A DNA stretch of 15,723 nt from Planctomycetia bacterium (lineage in GTDB: Bacteria; Planctomycetota; UBA11346), in assembly GCA_005801395.1 (NCBI GenBank), contig SYDV01000347.1, positions 1-15,723 of the forward strand. The letters run 5' to 3'. The position numbers and the translations under genes were made by a program. The notes under the pieces were generated by a model. It saw nothing but the letters and a program-made list of their open reading frames with translations. It ran no database searches and had not been told where the DNA came from. Shown here piece by piece: positions 15,635 through 15,723 of this stretch. Position 1 is the first letter of the stretch. The number at the start of each line of letters is the position of its first letter.

Positions 15635-15723
15635 GTGGGAAACGTCTGCTTTTTTCGCAGCGCCAGGTTTTTTCTTTGTCGGTCCTGAGGGGCAAGTCCG
15701 TGCTGCTGGCGTGGGTCAAGGAC
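15618..15723 (+). CDS. Possible start of a chorismate-utilising enzyme (isochorismate synthase type), partial
   Basis: A new frame reads in from about 15594 and continues to the window edge. From GTG 15618 it gives MFSKSEWETSAFFAAP, then GFFFVGPEGQVRAAGVGQG. The FFF-x-x-PEG ... GVG pattern resembles the N-terminal strand pair of menaquinone or siderophore isochorismate synthases and aminodeoxychorismate synthase component I. Only about 35 residues are visible, so the call is tentative. No good ribosome-binding site precedes the GTG, and the frame overlaps the end of the previous gene by 17 nt. It may be a natural overlap or the far side of another chimeric join. Confidence 0.38.
   Translation, partial: MFSKSEWETSAFFAAPGFFFVGPEGQVRAAGVGQG

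Overview
The window looks like a PVC-superphylum bacterium (Planctomycetota, Verrucomicrobiota or relatives) of roughly balanced GC. This rests on family content: a PA14 plus DUF6797-type secreted protein beside a PA14-like/cytochrome c fusion, a sulfatase, an NPCBM protein, and a DUF4175-like / Gln-rich coiled-coil / squalene-cyclase-fold envelope cluster of the kind common in planctomycetes. No rRNA, tRNA, CRISPR array or complete transposase gene was seen.

Left part (1-6805). A minus-strand pair comes first: a 936-residue secreted PA14/DUF6797/beta-propeller protein, then a membrane-anchored dihaem cytochrome c that runs off the left edge. A perfect 14-bp hairpin followed by a T-run separates them. 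Upstream lies a ~590-nt stretch with no convincing gene. A plus-strand membrane-anchored monohaem cytochrome c follows. It converges on queF (queuosine biosynthesis), which has the C-terminal part of a sulfatase just upstream on the same strand.

Breakpoint (~6805). The sulfatase loses its N-terminal catalytic half exactly where a plus-strand gene (amidotransferase-like fold membrane protein) begins without its own N-terminal part. Two 5'-truncated genes meet head to head. This is either a genomic inversion or a chimeric join from amplification or assembly.

Right part (6806-15634). This is a plus-strand operon-like series: amidotransferase-fold membrane protein; DUF4175-like membrane protein (ATGA overlap); secreted Gln-rich coiled-coil protein; secreted squalene-cyclase-fold protein with three QW motifs; NPCBM carbohydrate-binding-type protein; and a secreted protein with lectin-like and galactose-binding-like regions. 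All appear to be membrane or exported proteins, so the inferred role is in the cell envelope. The right edge holds what looks like the start of a chorismate-utilising enzyme.

The most unusual signal is in the operon's gene junctions. Three successive junctions (9715-10063, 11576-11715, 12737-12999) each hold an imperfect inverted-repeat element, and each is crossed by an open reading frame. Two of the elements share sequence blocks; the third is built of tandem heptamers and supplies part of a signal peptide.
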